This document shows positions 33,287-41,620 of a stretch of DNA of 64,000 nt, piece after piece. How positions within the stretch are numbered: the first letter of the stretch is position 1; every line of letters starts with the position of its first letter. Source of the DNA: Candidatus Edwardsiibacteriota bacterium (lineage in GTDB: Bacteria > Edwardsbacteria > AC1 > EtOH8). Location of the stretch: assembly GCA_020053305.1 (NCBI GenBank), contig JAGVNJ010000077.1, positions 18,952-82,951 on the forward strand, written 5' to 3'. The notes under the pieces were generated by a model that was given only the letters and a program-made list of their open reading frames with translations, had not been told where the DNA came from and ran no database searches. The position numbers were made by a program, and so were the translations under genes.

Positions 33287-34168
33287 ATGACCGCACAGAA
33301 AAGAGGCCTGGGAAAGGGCCTGTCGGCCCTGATCCCGGCCAAGAAGACCGCTGCCACCGTAATAACACATCATCCCGAAGGCATCGAACGTTTCCTGAAG
33401 CTGGCCGAGATCAAGCCCAACCGCTTTCAGCCCCGCCGCACATTCCGGGAGGCCGAGCTTACCGAACTGATGGACTCCATCAAAGAGAAGGGGGTCATCG
33501 AGCCGGTGATCGTCCGCCGCAGTGGCTCTGGATACGAGCTGATCGCCGGGGAGCGCCGCATCCGGGCCTGCCAGAAGCTGGGCCAGGAGAAGATCCCGGC
33601 CATCATCCGTCAGGCCACCGACCAGGAGGCCCTGGAGATAGCGCTGATAGAGAACATCCAGCGGGAGAATCTAAACCCCATTGAGGAGTCCCGGGGCTAC
33701 GAGCGGCTGGCCAGGGAATTCAGCCTGACCCAGGAGGCTTTGGCCAAAAAGGTGGGCAAGGAAAGGTCGACCGTGGCCAACAGCCTGCGCCTTTTGGCCC
33801 TGCCGGAAGAGATCCAGAAAATGCTGGAGGACGACAAGCTGACCGCCGGGCACGCCCGGGCCCTGCTGATGGTCAGCGACAAGCGAAAACAGATGGCCCT
33901 GGCCCAGAACATAGTCTCAAAGGGCCTGTCGGTAAGGGAGGCCGAAAGCCTGGCCAAGGGGGAGCCTATCAAATCTGCCTCTGCTTCCCCAAAAAACCCC
34001 AAGCAATTGGATCAACATCTGACCAATATCCAGAACGAGATCCAGCGGACCTTCGGCACGAAAGTGCGGATAGTGCCTCAGGGAAAGAGCAAGGGTAAGA
34101 TCGAGGTGGAGTATTATTCGGCCGATGATTTTGAGAGGATCCTGCAGAAACTCAATATCAAGTTATAA
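33287..34168 (+). CDS. parB: chromosome-partitioning protein ParB (Spo0J)
   Basis: From the ATG at 33287 the product has 293 residues. It starts RGLGKGLSALIPAKK, the typical ParB N-terminus that touches ParA. Then come IKPNRFQPRRTFREAELTEL, the CTPase/ParB-N motif GYELIAGERRIRACQKLGQE, LIENIQRENLNPIEESRGYE and a helix-turn-helix region SLTQEALAKKVGKERSTVAN. The C-terminal dimer domain is at about 235-290. It should bind the parS sites at 15148 and 15224. A weak terminator follows. Confidence 0.96.
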   Translation: MTAQKRGLGKGLSALIPAKKTAATVITHHPEGIERFLKLAEIKPNRFQPRRTFREAELTELMDSIKEKGVIEPVIVRRSGSGYELIAGERRIRACQKLGQEKIPAIIRQATDQEALEIALIENIQRENLNPIEESRGYERLAREFSLTQEALAKKVGKERSTVANSLRLLALPEEIQKMLEDDKLTAGHARALLMVSDKRKQMALAQNIVSKGLSVREAESLAKGEPIKSASASPKNPKQLDQHLTNIQNEIQRTFGTKVRIVPQGKSKGKIEVEYYSADDFERILQKLNIKL

Positions 34169-34175
34169 AATTTTA

Positions 34176-34205
34176 GGCACGACATAAAGACCGTGCCATA
34201 TTTTT
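34176..34205 (+). terminator. weak intrinsic terminator after parB
   Basis: GGCACG / CGTGCC with a 10-base loop is followed by ATATTTTT. Confidence 0.5.
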
Positions 34206-34222
34206 ATCCAAAAGGAGAGTAT

Positions 34223-36670
34223 ATGGAGGGATTGATCGTATTGTTAGCTTTGGCAATAATCGCCCTTCCGGTAGTAGCGATCGTTGTTAATTTCAAGACC
34301 CATAAGATCATCCGGCAGCACTTGTTCGATATGCGGACAGATCTTGCCAGAATCGGCTCCTCCCTGGAAGATCTAAAAAAAGCCGTCCGTTCCCCGGGCA
34401 TCACAGACCAACCCGCCACGGCTCCACGGGAACCACCAGTGCCGTCGGATGCGACAGTTGAAATCAAAGCCCCCTCGGCGGCTCCTGTCTTCTCGGAAAA
34501 AGAAAGCCCACCTGCCGGAGTTTCGGTTACAGCAGAAAAAACCGGGACTGCGGTTCCGCCACTTCCTTCTTCGCCAGCCGCGCCAAAATCGCACACCATA
34601 GAGAACATCGAGGGCGCCTTGGCCAAGATCTGGAACTGGCTGATAGTGGGAGAGGAATACCGCAATCCTAATGTTTCGATGGAATTCGCCGTGGCCAGCA
34701 CCTGGCTGCTGCGGGTTGGGATCGTGGCATTGGTGGTGTGCGTGGGATATTTTTTGCGTTGGTCGATCGACAAGGGCCTGCTTGGCCCAGCAGGGCGGGT
34801 AACCCTGTCAATCCTGGCTGGATTGATCATGCTGGCGGCGGGAGTTCGCACCGTCGGCAAAAAATACCATTTGCTGGGCCAGGGGTTTCTGGGCGGCGGC
34901 CTAGCCTGCCTCTATTTTGCTATGTATGCCGCCGGACCGATGTACGCCTTGGTGCCGACCGCGGCTGCCTTCGCGTTGATGTGCTTGGTGACGATCACCG
35001 CCGGAGGCCTGGCGGTGATGACCCGGTCGCAACTGGTGGCCATTCTGGGCATCGTCGGCGGATACGCCACGCCGGTGATGCTGCGGACAAACCAGCCCAA
35101 TCTGCCAGTGCTGTACCTGTACCTGCTGCTACTGAGCCTGGGGGTGCTGGGAATAGCCCACCGCCAGCAGTGGCGGCTGCTCAACTATCTGGCCTTTCTG
35201 TTCAGCTGGGGGATATTTTTGGGAAGCCTCGACAGCTACCGGCCCGAGGAGCATTTTACCCTGGCCATAGTGTTCCTCACCCTGTTGTTCGTGCTGCAGT
35301 CGGCCACCGTGTATTTCTATAACCTGATCCGTAAAAGGCCGTCGACAGCATTGGAAGTCATTCACCTGCTGCTGAACGGCCTGGTGTTCGCCTCAATTTC
35401 CTATCACTTGATCATAGAGGCCCGGGGCCGCCCCTGGCCGGCGGTAATGTGCGTGGCCCTGGCCGTGTTCTACGCGGCGCACATCACCGTCTTTTTGAAG
35501 AACCGGATCAATGACCGGCCGTTGCTAATAGCCTTGCTGGGACTGGCGGGATTTTTCACGGCGCTGGCTATACCGATCTTAACCGAACGAGAATCGATGA
35601 CCATCTGTTGGTCGCTGCTGGCGTTTTTCTTTTTATGGGCCGGCCAGAAACTCCATAGCAACGTTCTAAAAACCATGTCCTCAATCTTGTATCTATTGGT
35701 AATCGGACGGCTATATTTTCTTGATATCCCCCGAAATTTCTCGCATCTCGATTGGATGGCCCAGCCGCAGGCTATCTATTGGAAAAGCTTTTTCGGCAGG
35801 TTCTGGACATTCGGCATCTCTATCGTTTCATTCTTCGCTTCGGCACTGCTGTACCGACGCAAACAGGAGGGAACATATTCTGTCGGTCCAGGAATCGATA
35901 TCAAGCCGGTGGGGCAGGATGGTGCCATGGGCCATGCGGCCTTCTGGATCGGGGTGGTGGCATTTTTCACCGTTGCTTATCTGGAACTGGCACAGATGTT
36001 CAGTTATTTGCCGCCTTTCCGGACGCCGGTCCTTACCTGTCTGTGGGCACTGCTGGGCCTATACCTTTTGCGATATTTTCTGGCGGAGCATAAATCGGTT
36101 TACCGTACCGGCGCTATTTGCATTCTAATAGTAACGGTCGTTAAACTTTTATTCATCGATATCCCCGGATGGCACTATGGGTCGATTGCGATGGCCGGCG
36201 GCGACCACCTAACCGGCATGCTGGTCAGGACGCTAGACTGGGGGGCGGTGCTGGTCATGTTTTACCTGTTTGCCCGATCCGTCCGCGGTAGCAAGGAGCC
36301 AGAAAATCTTTATTCCGTATTAAAGGTGGCTGGTACGGCCCTATTGTTCCTGTATGCCAGTTTCGAGACCGACGCCTTTTTTCACTGGCAAGTGCCGGAC
36401 TTTCGAACCGGTTCAATATCGGTGCTGTGGGCGCTGTTCGCCATCAGCTTCATTGCTATAGGCATCAGGAACGCCGGAAAGGGGTGGCGCTATGCCGGGT
36501 TGATCCTTTTCGTAGTGGTGGTGGGAAAGGTTTTTTTCTCGGACCTGGCCGGCATGGCTACCATCTACCGGGTTTGGGCCTTCATGCTGGTGGGGCTACT
36601 CCTCATCGCCGGGGCCTTCGCCTACATCAAGGCCAGCAGAAATTTCACCGCCAAAGAGGTCAAACAATGA
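34223..36670 (+). CDS. DUF2339 multispanning membrane protein
   Basis: From the ATG at 34223 (AAGGAG 5 bases upstream) the product has 815 residues. An N-terminal membrane helix (LIVLLALAIIALPVVAIVV) and a Pro/Ala/Ser-rich linker (residues about 60-140) precede about 20 membrane helices. The FLRWSIDKGLLGPAGRVTLS segment and GGYATPVMLRTNQPNLPVLY are landmarks of DUF2339 proteins. The function is unknown. It overlaps the DUF3999 gene by ATGA, a pairing seen in many genomes, so both probably form one envelope complex. Confidence 0.85.
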   Translation: MEGLIVLLALAIIALPVVAIVVNFKTHKIIRQHLFDMRTDLARIGSSLEDLKKAVRSPGITDQPATAPREPPVPSDATVEIKAPSAAPVFSEKESPPAGVSVTAEKTGTAVPPLPSSPAAPKSHTIENIEGALAKIWNWLIVGEEYRNPNVSMEFAVASTWLLRVGIVALVVCVGYFLRWSIDKGLLGPAGRVTLSILAGLIMLAAGVRTVGKKYHLLGQGFLGGGLACLYFAMYAAGPMYALVPTAAAFALMCLVTITAGGLAVMTRSQLVAILGIVGGYATPVMLRTNQPNLPVLYLYLLLLSLGVLGIAHRQQWRLLNYLAFLFSWGIFLGSLDSYRPEEHFTLAIVFLTLLFVLQSATVYFYNLIRKRPSTALEVIHLLLNGLVFASISYHLIIEARGRPWPAVMCVALAVFYAAHITVFLKNRINDRPLLIALLGLAGFFTALAIPILTERESMTICWSLLAFFFLWAGQKLHSNVLKTMSSILYLLVIGRLYFLDIPRNFSHLDWMAQPQAIYWKSFFGRFWTFGISIVSFFASALLYRRKQEGTYSVGPGIDIKPVGQDGAMGHAAFWIGVVAFFTVAYLELAQMFSYLPPFRTPVLTCLWALLGLYLLRYFLAEHKSVYRTGAICILIVTVVKLLFIDIPGWHYGSIAMAGGDHLTGMLVRTLDWGAVLVMFYLFARSVRGSKEPENLYSVLKVAGTALLFLYASFETDAFFHWQVPDFRTGSISVLWALFAISFIAIGIRNAGKGWRYAGLILFVVVVGKVFFSDLAGMATIYRVWAFMLVGLLLIAGAFAYIKASRNFTAKEVKQ

Positions 36671-38043
36671 AAATATTAACTGCAACGCTTCTGCTTTGCA
36701 CCTTCGCCGTATGTCAGGGCTCCGTCAAACCGAATGACTTCAGATACTGCAAGGAGCTAGCAGCCGGAGACAGTCTGAAATCGGATGTCGGCGTCTTCAG
36801 TCTCGACGGCGATATCTACCGCAGCACCCAAGGAGACCTCTCGGACATCCGTTTGGCCGGGCGCGGCCTGCGCGAGGTGCCCTATCTCCTCCGGCTGGCC
36901 ACCCGCACCGACACGGTGACGGTCCGTTATCCGATCGGGCTGGAGACCATCAACTTCAAGGAAGGGCCGGACAACAGCATCACCATAATCCTCAGCCGCA
37001 AGGAGACCGATTCCATCCCGGACGAGCTGGAGATCCGGACCCCGAACTCCAATTTCGAAAAGAGCGTCTCGGTTTATGGTAGCAAGGACCGAGCTGACTG
37101 GCAGGCCCTGGCTGTCAGTCAACCGATATTCGATTATTCGCGGTACATCGATGTCCGCAACACCAACGTTTTCCTAAAAGGCCCGGCCTTCTTCTATTAC
37201 AAGGTGGTGGTAGGAACTGCGGTCGAGGTCAAGCGGTCGCCCTTCAGCCAGATCGTAACCCAGACCGGGGCCCGGCCGGGGGTGCGCTACGAGTCTTTTA
37301 TGCAGAACGCCGAACCGTTCCGGATCGAGCAGGCCGAGTTCTTCGGGGTCAGGGCCGAGGTCCGGGCCGCCAACCCGCTGCAGGTTGACCATCCCCTTCC
37401 GGTGACGTCCTCGGCTTCGGACACGGTGGAAAAGGCGACGCTGATCTATTGCCGGTCAGACCGGCAGCCTATCAACGAGATCCGCCTGTCAACCGCCAGC
37501 CGGATTTTCCGGCGGCAGGTTCTGGTGGAGGGCACGGACGATACATCCAAAACCGCTGACTGGACCAAATTGGCCACAAGTATCGTGCAACGGCTGAAGA
37601 TGGGAGCCTTTCGCCGGGAGAACCTGAGCATTCCGCTGGAAGGATGGCAACGATATTTGCGATACCGTCTGAGTATTGCCAATGAGGACAATCCTCCCAT
37701 CGAGGTAAGCGGGGTTACGGCAAGGGGCGGCGTCCACCAGGTATTTTTCTTTCATAATCAGGACGAAACCCTGACGGTGTATTACGGCGGAGTGGATATC
37801 AAACCGCCGCGATATGATGTGGCGGCCATGCTGGTCGACATCCCCGGGGTTGTGGGCGCACAATGGCACCTGGGAGCGCAGCTGCCGGCAAATAAAAATG
37901 GGCCGGCCCGGCGCAGGCCGTGGCTCAGTCCCCAAAACATCCTGATATGCTCGCTGGTTGTTATGGTTGGTGTGCTGGCCGTGGTGCTGTTTCTGACAGT
38001 TAAAAAAGTTGAGCAGTACACTGCCCAGAAAAGTGAACAATAG
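36667..38043 (+). CDS. DUF3999 periplasmic/membrane protein
   Basis: From the ATG at 36667 the 458-residue product has a signal peptide (MKILTATLLLCTFAVCQGSV), a large periplasmic region of beta-sandwich type, and a C-terminal membrane helix (NILICSLVVMVGVLAVVLFL). Landmarks such as DIRLAGRGLREVPYLLRL and YGSKDRADWQALAVSQPIFD fit DUF3999. The start overlaps the DUF2339 stop by four bases, so co-translation is expected. The function is unknown. Confidence 0.82.
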   Translation: MKILTATLLLCTFAVCQGSVKPNDFRYCKELAAGDSLKSDVGVFSLDGDIYRSTQGDLSDIRLAGRGLREVPYLLRLATRTDTVTVRYPIGLETINFKEGPDNSITIILSRKETDSIPDELEIRTPNSNFEKSVSVYGSKDRADWQALAVSQPIFDYSRYIDVRNTNVFLKGPAFFYYKVVVGTAVEVKRSPFSQIVTQTGARPGVRYESFMQNAEPFRIEQAEFFGVRAEVRAANPLQVDHPLPVTSSASDTVEKATLIYCRSDRQPINEIRLSTASRIFRRQVLVEGTDDTSKTADWTKLATSIVQRLKMGAFRRENLSIPLEGWQRYLRYRLSIANEDNPPIEVSGVTARGGVHQVFFFHNQDETLTVYYGGVDIKPPRYDVAAMLVDIPGVVGAQWHLGAQLPANKNGPARRRPWLSPQNILICSLVVMVGVLAVVLFLTVKKVEQYTAQKSEQ

Positions 38044-38079
38044 TTCCCATGATTTGGTAATTTGAATTAGGAGTACGTT

Positions 38080-38199
38080 ATGGATATTACGACGGTTTCT
38101 ATACAGAAACCGGATGAAATCAACTTCATCCTGGGCCAGACCCACTTCATCAAACCGGCAGCCCCGGGCGGGGATCAAGAAATGAAGAAATCACTATAA
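38080..38199 (+). pseudogene. 5' fragment of an adenosine-specific kinase gene
   Basis: This 39-codon frame has its own ribosome-binding site (TTAGGAG). It reads MDITTVSIQKPDEINFILGQ, then THFIKPA, and stops. The intact gene at 39293 begins [20 protein letters not shown] and continues [14 protein letters not shown]. So this is the start of a second copy that breaks off after about 25 shared codons, right before the rhuM gene. It differs enough at the DNA level that it is an old copy, not a recent target duplication. Confidence 0.75.
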
Positions 38200-38214
38200 T
38201 GGCAGGCGGCAGTG

Positions 38215-39228
38215 ATGAATAAAAATCCATCAACATTCATTTTGTTCAAAACCGAGGACGAAAAAATATCGGTGGATGTCCGGCTTGAAGACGATACGGT
38301 TTGGCTGTCGCAGGAGCAAATGGCGATATTGTTTGAAAGAGACAGGACGGTAATTGTCAAGCATATTGGTAACATTTTTTCGGAAGGTGAACTGGAAGAG
38401 AAAAGCAATGTGCGTTTTTTGCACATTGCAAATTCTGATAAGCCGGTAAAAATATACAACCTGAATGTAATCATTTCCGTAGGCTACCGGGTAAAATCGC
38501 AGAGGGGAACCCAGTTTCGCATTTGGGCCACCAAACGGCTTAACGAGTACATCCGCAAAGGTTTTACCCTGGACGATGAACGCCTGAAAAATCTGGGCGG
38601 CGGCGGCTATTGGAAAGAGCTGTTACAGCGCATTCGCGACATTCGCGCCTCCGAGAAGGTGTTTTACCGCCAGGTGCTCGACATTTACGCCACCAGCATT
38701 GATTATGACCCCCGGGCCGGCATTTCCATTGAGTTTTTCAAAAAAGTACAGAATAAAATCCATTATGCCGTCCACGGACAAACGGCTGCCGAGGTAATTT
38801 TCAACCGCGCCGACGCCGAAAAGGATTTTATGGGCCTGATGACCTTCCCGGGCAGCCGGCCGTATCTAAAAGACGCAGTGGTGGCAAAAAATTACCTGAA
38901 CGAAAAGGAGCTCCGCTCGCTTGGCCAGATAGTTTCCGGATATTTGGATTTTGCCGAGCGTCAGGCCGAACGCGAACAGGCGATGACAATGAAAGACTGG
39001 GCCGCCCATTTGGACAAAATACTGATCATCAGCGGGGAAAAGCTGCTGCCGGGGGCCGGCGCCGTCAGCCACGAAAACGCCATTGAAAAGGCGGTCGCGG
39101 AATACAAGAAATACCAGCATAAAACATTGAGCGCAGCGGAAAATAATTATCTGGAGAGCCTGAAGGAATTGGAGACCAAAAGCAAACCGCCTGCGCTCAG
39201 GCCCAAAAAGGGCAGGGTTAATAAATGA
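38215..39228 (+). CDS. RhuM family protein
   Basis: The 337-residue product (from ATG 38215; a GTG precedes it at 38212) matches RhuM proteins: DDTVWLSQEQMAILFERDRT, a winged-helix-like start; KIYNLNVIISVGYRVKSQRG; FRIWATKRLNEYIRKGFTLD; and FYRQVLDIYATSIDYDPRA. These occur in genomic islands of many bacteria, often near restriction or toxin-antitoxin genes, and their role is not settled. The gene sits between a broken and an intact adenosine-specific kinase gene, which suggests that it arrived by insertion. Confidence 0.88.
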   Translation: MNKNPSTFILFKTEDEKISVDVRLEDDTVWLSQEQMAILFERDRTVIVKHIGNIFSEGELEEKSNVRFLHIANSDKPVKIYNLNVIISVGYRVKSQRGTQFRIWATKRLNEYIRKGFTLDDERLKNLGGGGYWKELLQRIRDIRASEKVFYRQVLDIYATSIDYDPRAGISIEFFKKVQNKIHYAVHGQTAAEVIFNRADAEKDFMGLMTFPGSRPYLKDAVVAKNYLNEKELRSLGQIVSGYLDFAERQAEREQAMTMKDWAAHLDKILIISGEKLLPGAGAVSHENAIEKAVAEYKKYQHKTLSAAENNYLESLKELETKSKPPALRPKKGRVNK

Positions 39229-39292
39229 GGCAACGAGAAAAAATATTTCACGCCCGGCGATACGTTAATCCGATACATAGGCAGATATACCC

Positions 39293-39775
39293 ATGACCCA
39301 ACACCTCGTCCCCATCCAAAAGCCCGAGGATATCAACTTCATCCTGGGCCAGTCGCATTTCATTAAGACCGTGGAGGATCTCTACGAGGCCCTGGTCTCC
39401 TCGGTTCCCGGCATCAAGTTCGGGCTGGCCTTCTGCGAGGCCTCCGGAGCCTGCCTGATCAGATCCGATGGAACGGATAAAGAGATGATCGAGCTGGCGT
39501 GTGAGAACGCCAAGAATATTGGAGCCGGTCATAGCTTCATCATTTTCTTAAAAGACGTATTTCCCATCAACATCCTCAACGCCGTAAAGAACTGCCCGGA
39601 GGTCTGCCGCATCTACTGCGCCACCGCCAATCCCTGCCAGGTGATCGTGGCCGAAAGCGAGCAGGGGCGGGGCATAATGGGGGTGATAGACGGCTTTGCC
39701 CCCAAGGGCGTGGAGGATGACGAGGGCATCAAGTGGAGAAAAGAGCTTCTGCGCAAGATCGGGTATAAACGATAG
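39293..39775 (+). CDS. adenosine-specific kinase family protein
   Basis: The 160-residue product belongs to the small single-domain family annotated as adenosine-specific kinase (formerly DUF355). It has [60 protein letters not shown] and [20 protein letters not shown] followed by MGVIDGF. The length fits the family, which is also common in archaea. Whether it truly phosphorylates adenosine in this organism is unproven. A truncated sister copy is at 38080. Confidence 0.88.
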   Translation: MTQHLVPIQKPEDINFILGQSHFIKTVEDLYEALVSSVPGIKFGLAFCEASGACLIRSDGTDKEMIELACENAKNIGAGHSFIIFLKDVFPINILNAVKNCPEVCRIYCATANPCQVIVAESEQGRGIMGVIDGFAPKGVEDDEGIKWRKELLRKIGYKR

Positions 39776-39806
39776 TTAAAAACCCATAACTAATGAGGTT
39801 ATAACG

Positions 39807-41567
39807 ATGAATATTTTATCAAAATTTGTCTTTTGGGCTGGCGCGACATTCTAGCTTTTCATTTCGTCCGTCATCGCCCAGCCGCCGATAACCAGCCGTC
39901 TGGCATCGGCACTAGAAAACACCAAGACCGATACGACGATATCGGTGTTGGTGTATTTCACCGACAAGGGCTTTTCCACCCAGGACGAATTAAGAAGCGC
40001 TTTGAAGCAGCGCCGGATGCAATTCTCCCCGCGGGCAATCAAGCGCCGGGCCAAGGTGGGACGGCAGGATATGACTTTTGAGGACCTTCCGGTAAATACC
40101 GATTACATCCGCCGGATCGTGGCCCTGGGCGCAAAGCACCGGCAGTCGCTAAACTGGTTCAACGCCGCCAGTTTCGAGATGACAGAACTCCAAGTCAAGA
40201 TCTGCCAAAACCTAAGCTTTGTAAAAACCATCGATCTGCTTCCGGCCCGCAGTAAAAAGATCAGGCCGGAATTTGAAAACACCAGCCCGAAGATACCTGA
40301 GGCCGAAAGCCCTAAGGCCCACCTGCTGAACTACGGCCCGTCCTTTACCCAGGACAGCCTGATCAACGCAGTGATCTGCCACGACTCCGGCTATTCCGGG
40401 GCCGGGGTGCTGGTGGCCATGCTCGACAATGGGTTCCGTAAGGGCCACCAGGCTTTTGACTCGATCCGCGCCAACGGCCGCCTGGTGGATGAATGGGACT
40501 TTGTAACCATTGCAGACACCGTCGCCTGGGACGCGCACGGCACAGCCATCTGGTCGGCGGCCGGCGGCTACGTTCCCGGGAAGCTGATCGGGCCGGCCTA
40601 CAAAGCGTCCTGGGCCATCTACCATACCGAGGACATGAGCCAGGAGATGCCGGTGGAGGAGGACCACTGGGCCGCGGCGCTGCAGCGGGCCGATTCCATC
40701 GGCGCAGAGGTGGTCTCCAGTTCGCTGGCCTACCGCGATTTCGACTTGCCCCAGTATTCGTATTCCTACGAAGACCTGGACGGCAACACCGCCATTTCAT
40801 CCCTGGCCGCCCGCCATGCCGCATCGCTGGGCATCATCGTCTGCAATGCCATGGCCAACTCCGGCCCGTCGCTGGGAACCCTGGCCGCCCCGGCCGACGC
40901 CGATTCCATCATCTCGGTGGGCGCCACCGATTCCTTCGGTATCATCGCCAGCTACAGCTCCCGCGGCCCGACCTACGACGGACGGCCTAAGCCGGAGGTC
41001 TGCGCCCAGGGAACCCAGGTCTATCTGGCCTCCTGGGCCACCACCACCAGCTACGGCCGGGGATCCGGCACCTCCTGCTCCACCCCCCTGGTGGCCGGGG
41101 CCTGCGCCCTGATCCTGGAGGCCCACCCCGACTGGACGCCGCTGCAGGTGCGGGAGGGCCTGATGATGACCGCCAGCCGCAGCGCCAGCCCCGACAACTC
41201 TACCTATGGCTGGGGAATTATCGATACCTGGGCGGCCATGCATTATTCGCCAAGCGGGGCAGCCGGACAAAAACCGGAGTTGCCGCCCGGCTCCGGGCTG
41301 GCGCTTTCCTGCCGGCCCAATCCGATGCGGGCAGGCGCTGTAATAAGTTTTACCATGCCCGGACTGGGCAGCGCAAAGCTGTCGGTCTATGACATAACCG
41401 GCCGTCTGGTCTATCGATCACCGATTATCACCACCGCCCCGGGAAGCAACCGATTTTACTGGCACGGTCGTGATTACTCGGGCCGTCTGTTGGGCAATGG
41501 GGTTTATCTCTGCCGGGTGAACGGCGGAGGCCGGGCCGGAATAATAAAGATCACCATTATCCGCTGA
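39807..41567 (+). CDS. S8 subtilisin-like protease with C-terminal sorting domain; amber codon in signal peptide
   Basis: Reading from ATG 39807 gives MNILSKFVFWAGATF, then TAG at 39852-39854, then LFISSVIAQPP in the same frame. Together these make a normal signal peptide with a stop in the middle. Downstream the protein is intact: a propeptide, then the S8 triad Asp in VAMLDNGFRKGH, His in DAHGTAIWSAAGG and Ser in GSGTSCSTPLVAGACAL. A C-terminal sorting domain ends it (CRPNPMRAGAVISF, VYDITGRLVYRS, NGVYLCRVNGG). The first start after the stop is a GTG at 39945, which would give a protein of 540 residues with no signal peptide. The stop may be a mutation, a sequencing error or a suppressed codon. 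Confidence 0.8.
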
Positions 41568-41620
41568 ACCTTTTTGCTTTTCAACAAAACGTAACCAATA
41601 ACTTGCTGAGAGGATCAATT

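Noticed and set aside
38212..39228. insertion sequence carrying rhuM
   Set aside because: No transposase and no terminal inverted repeats or clear target duplication are visible around the gene.
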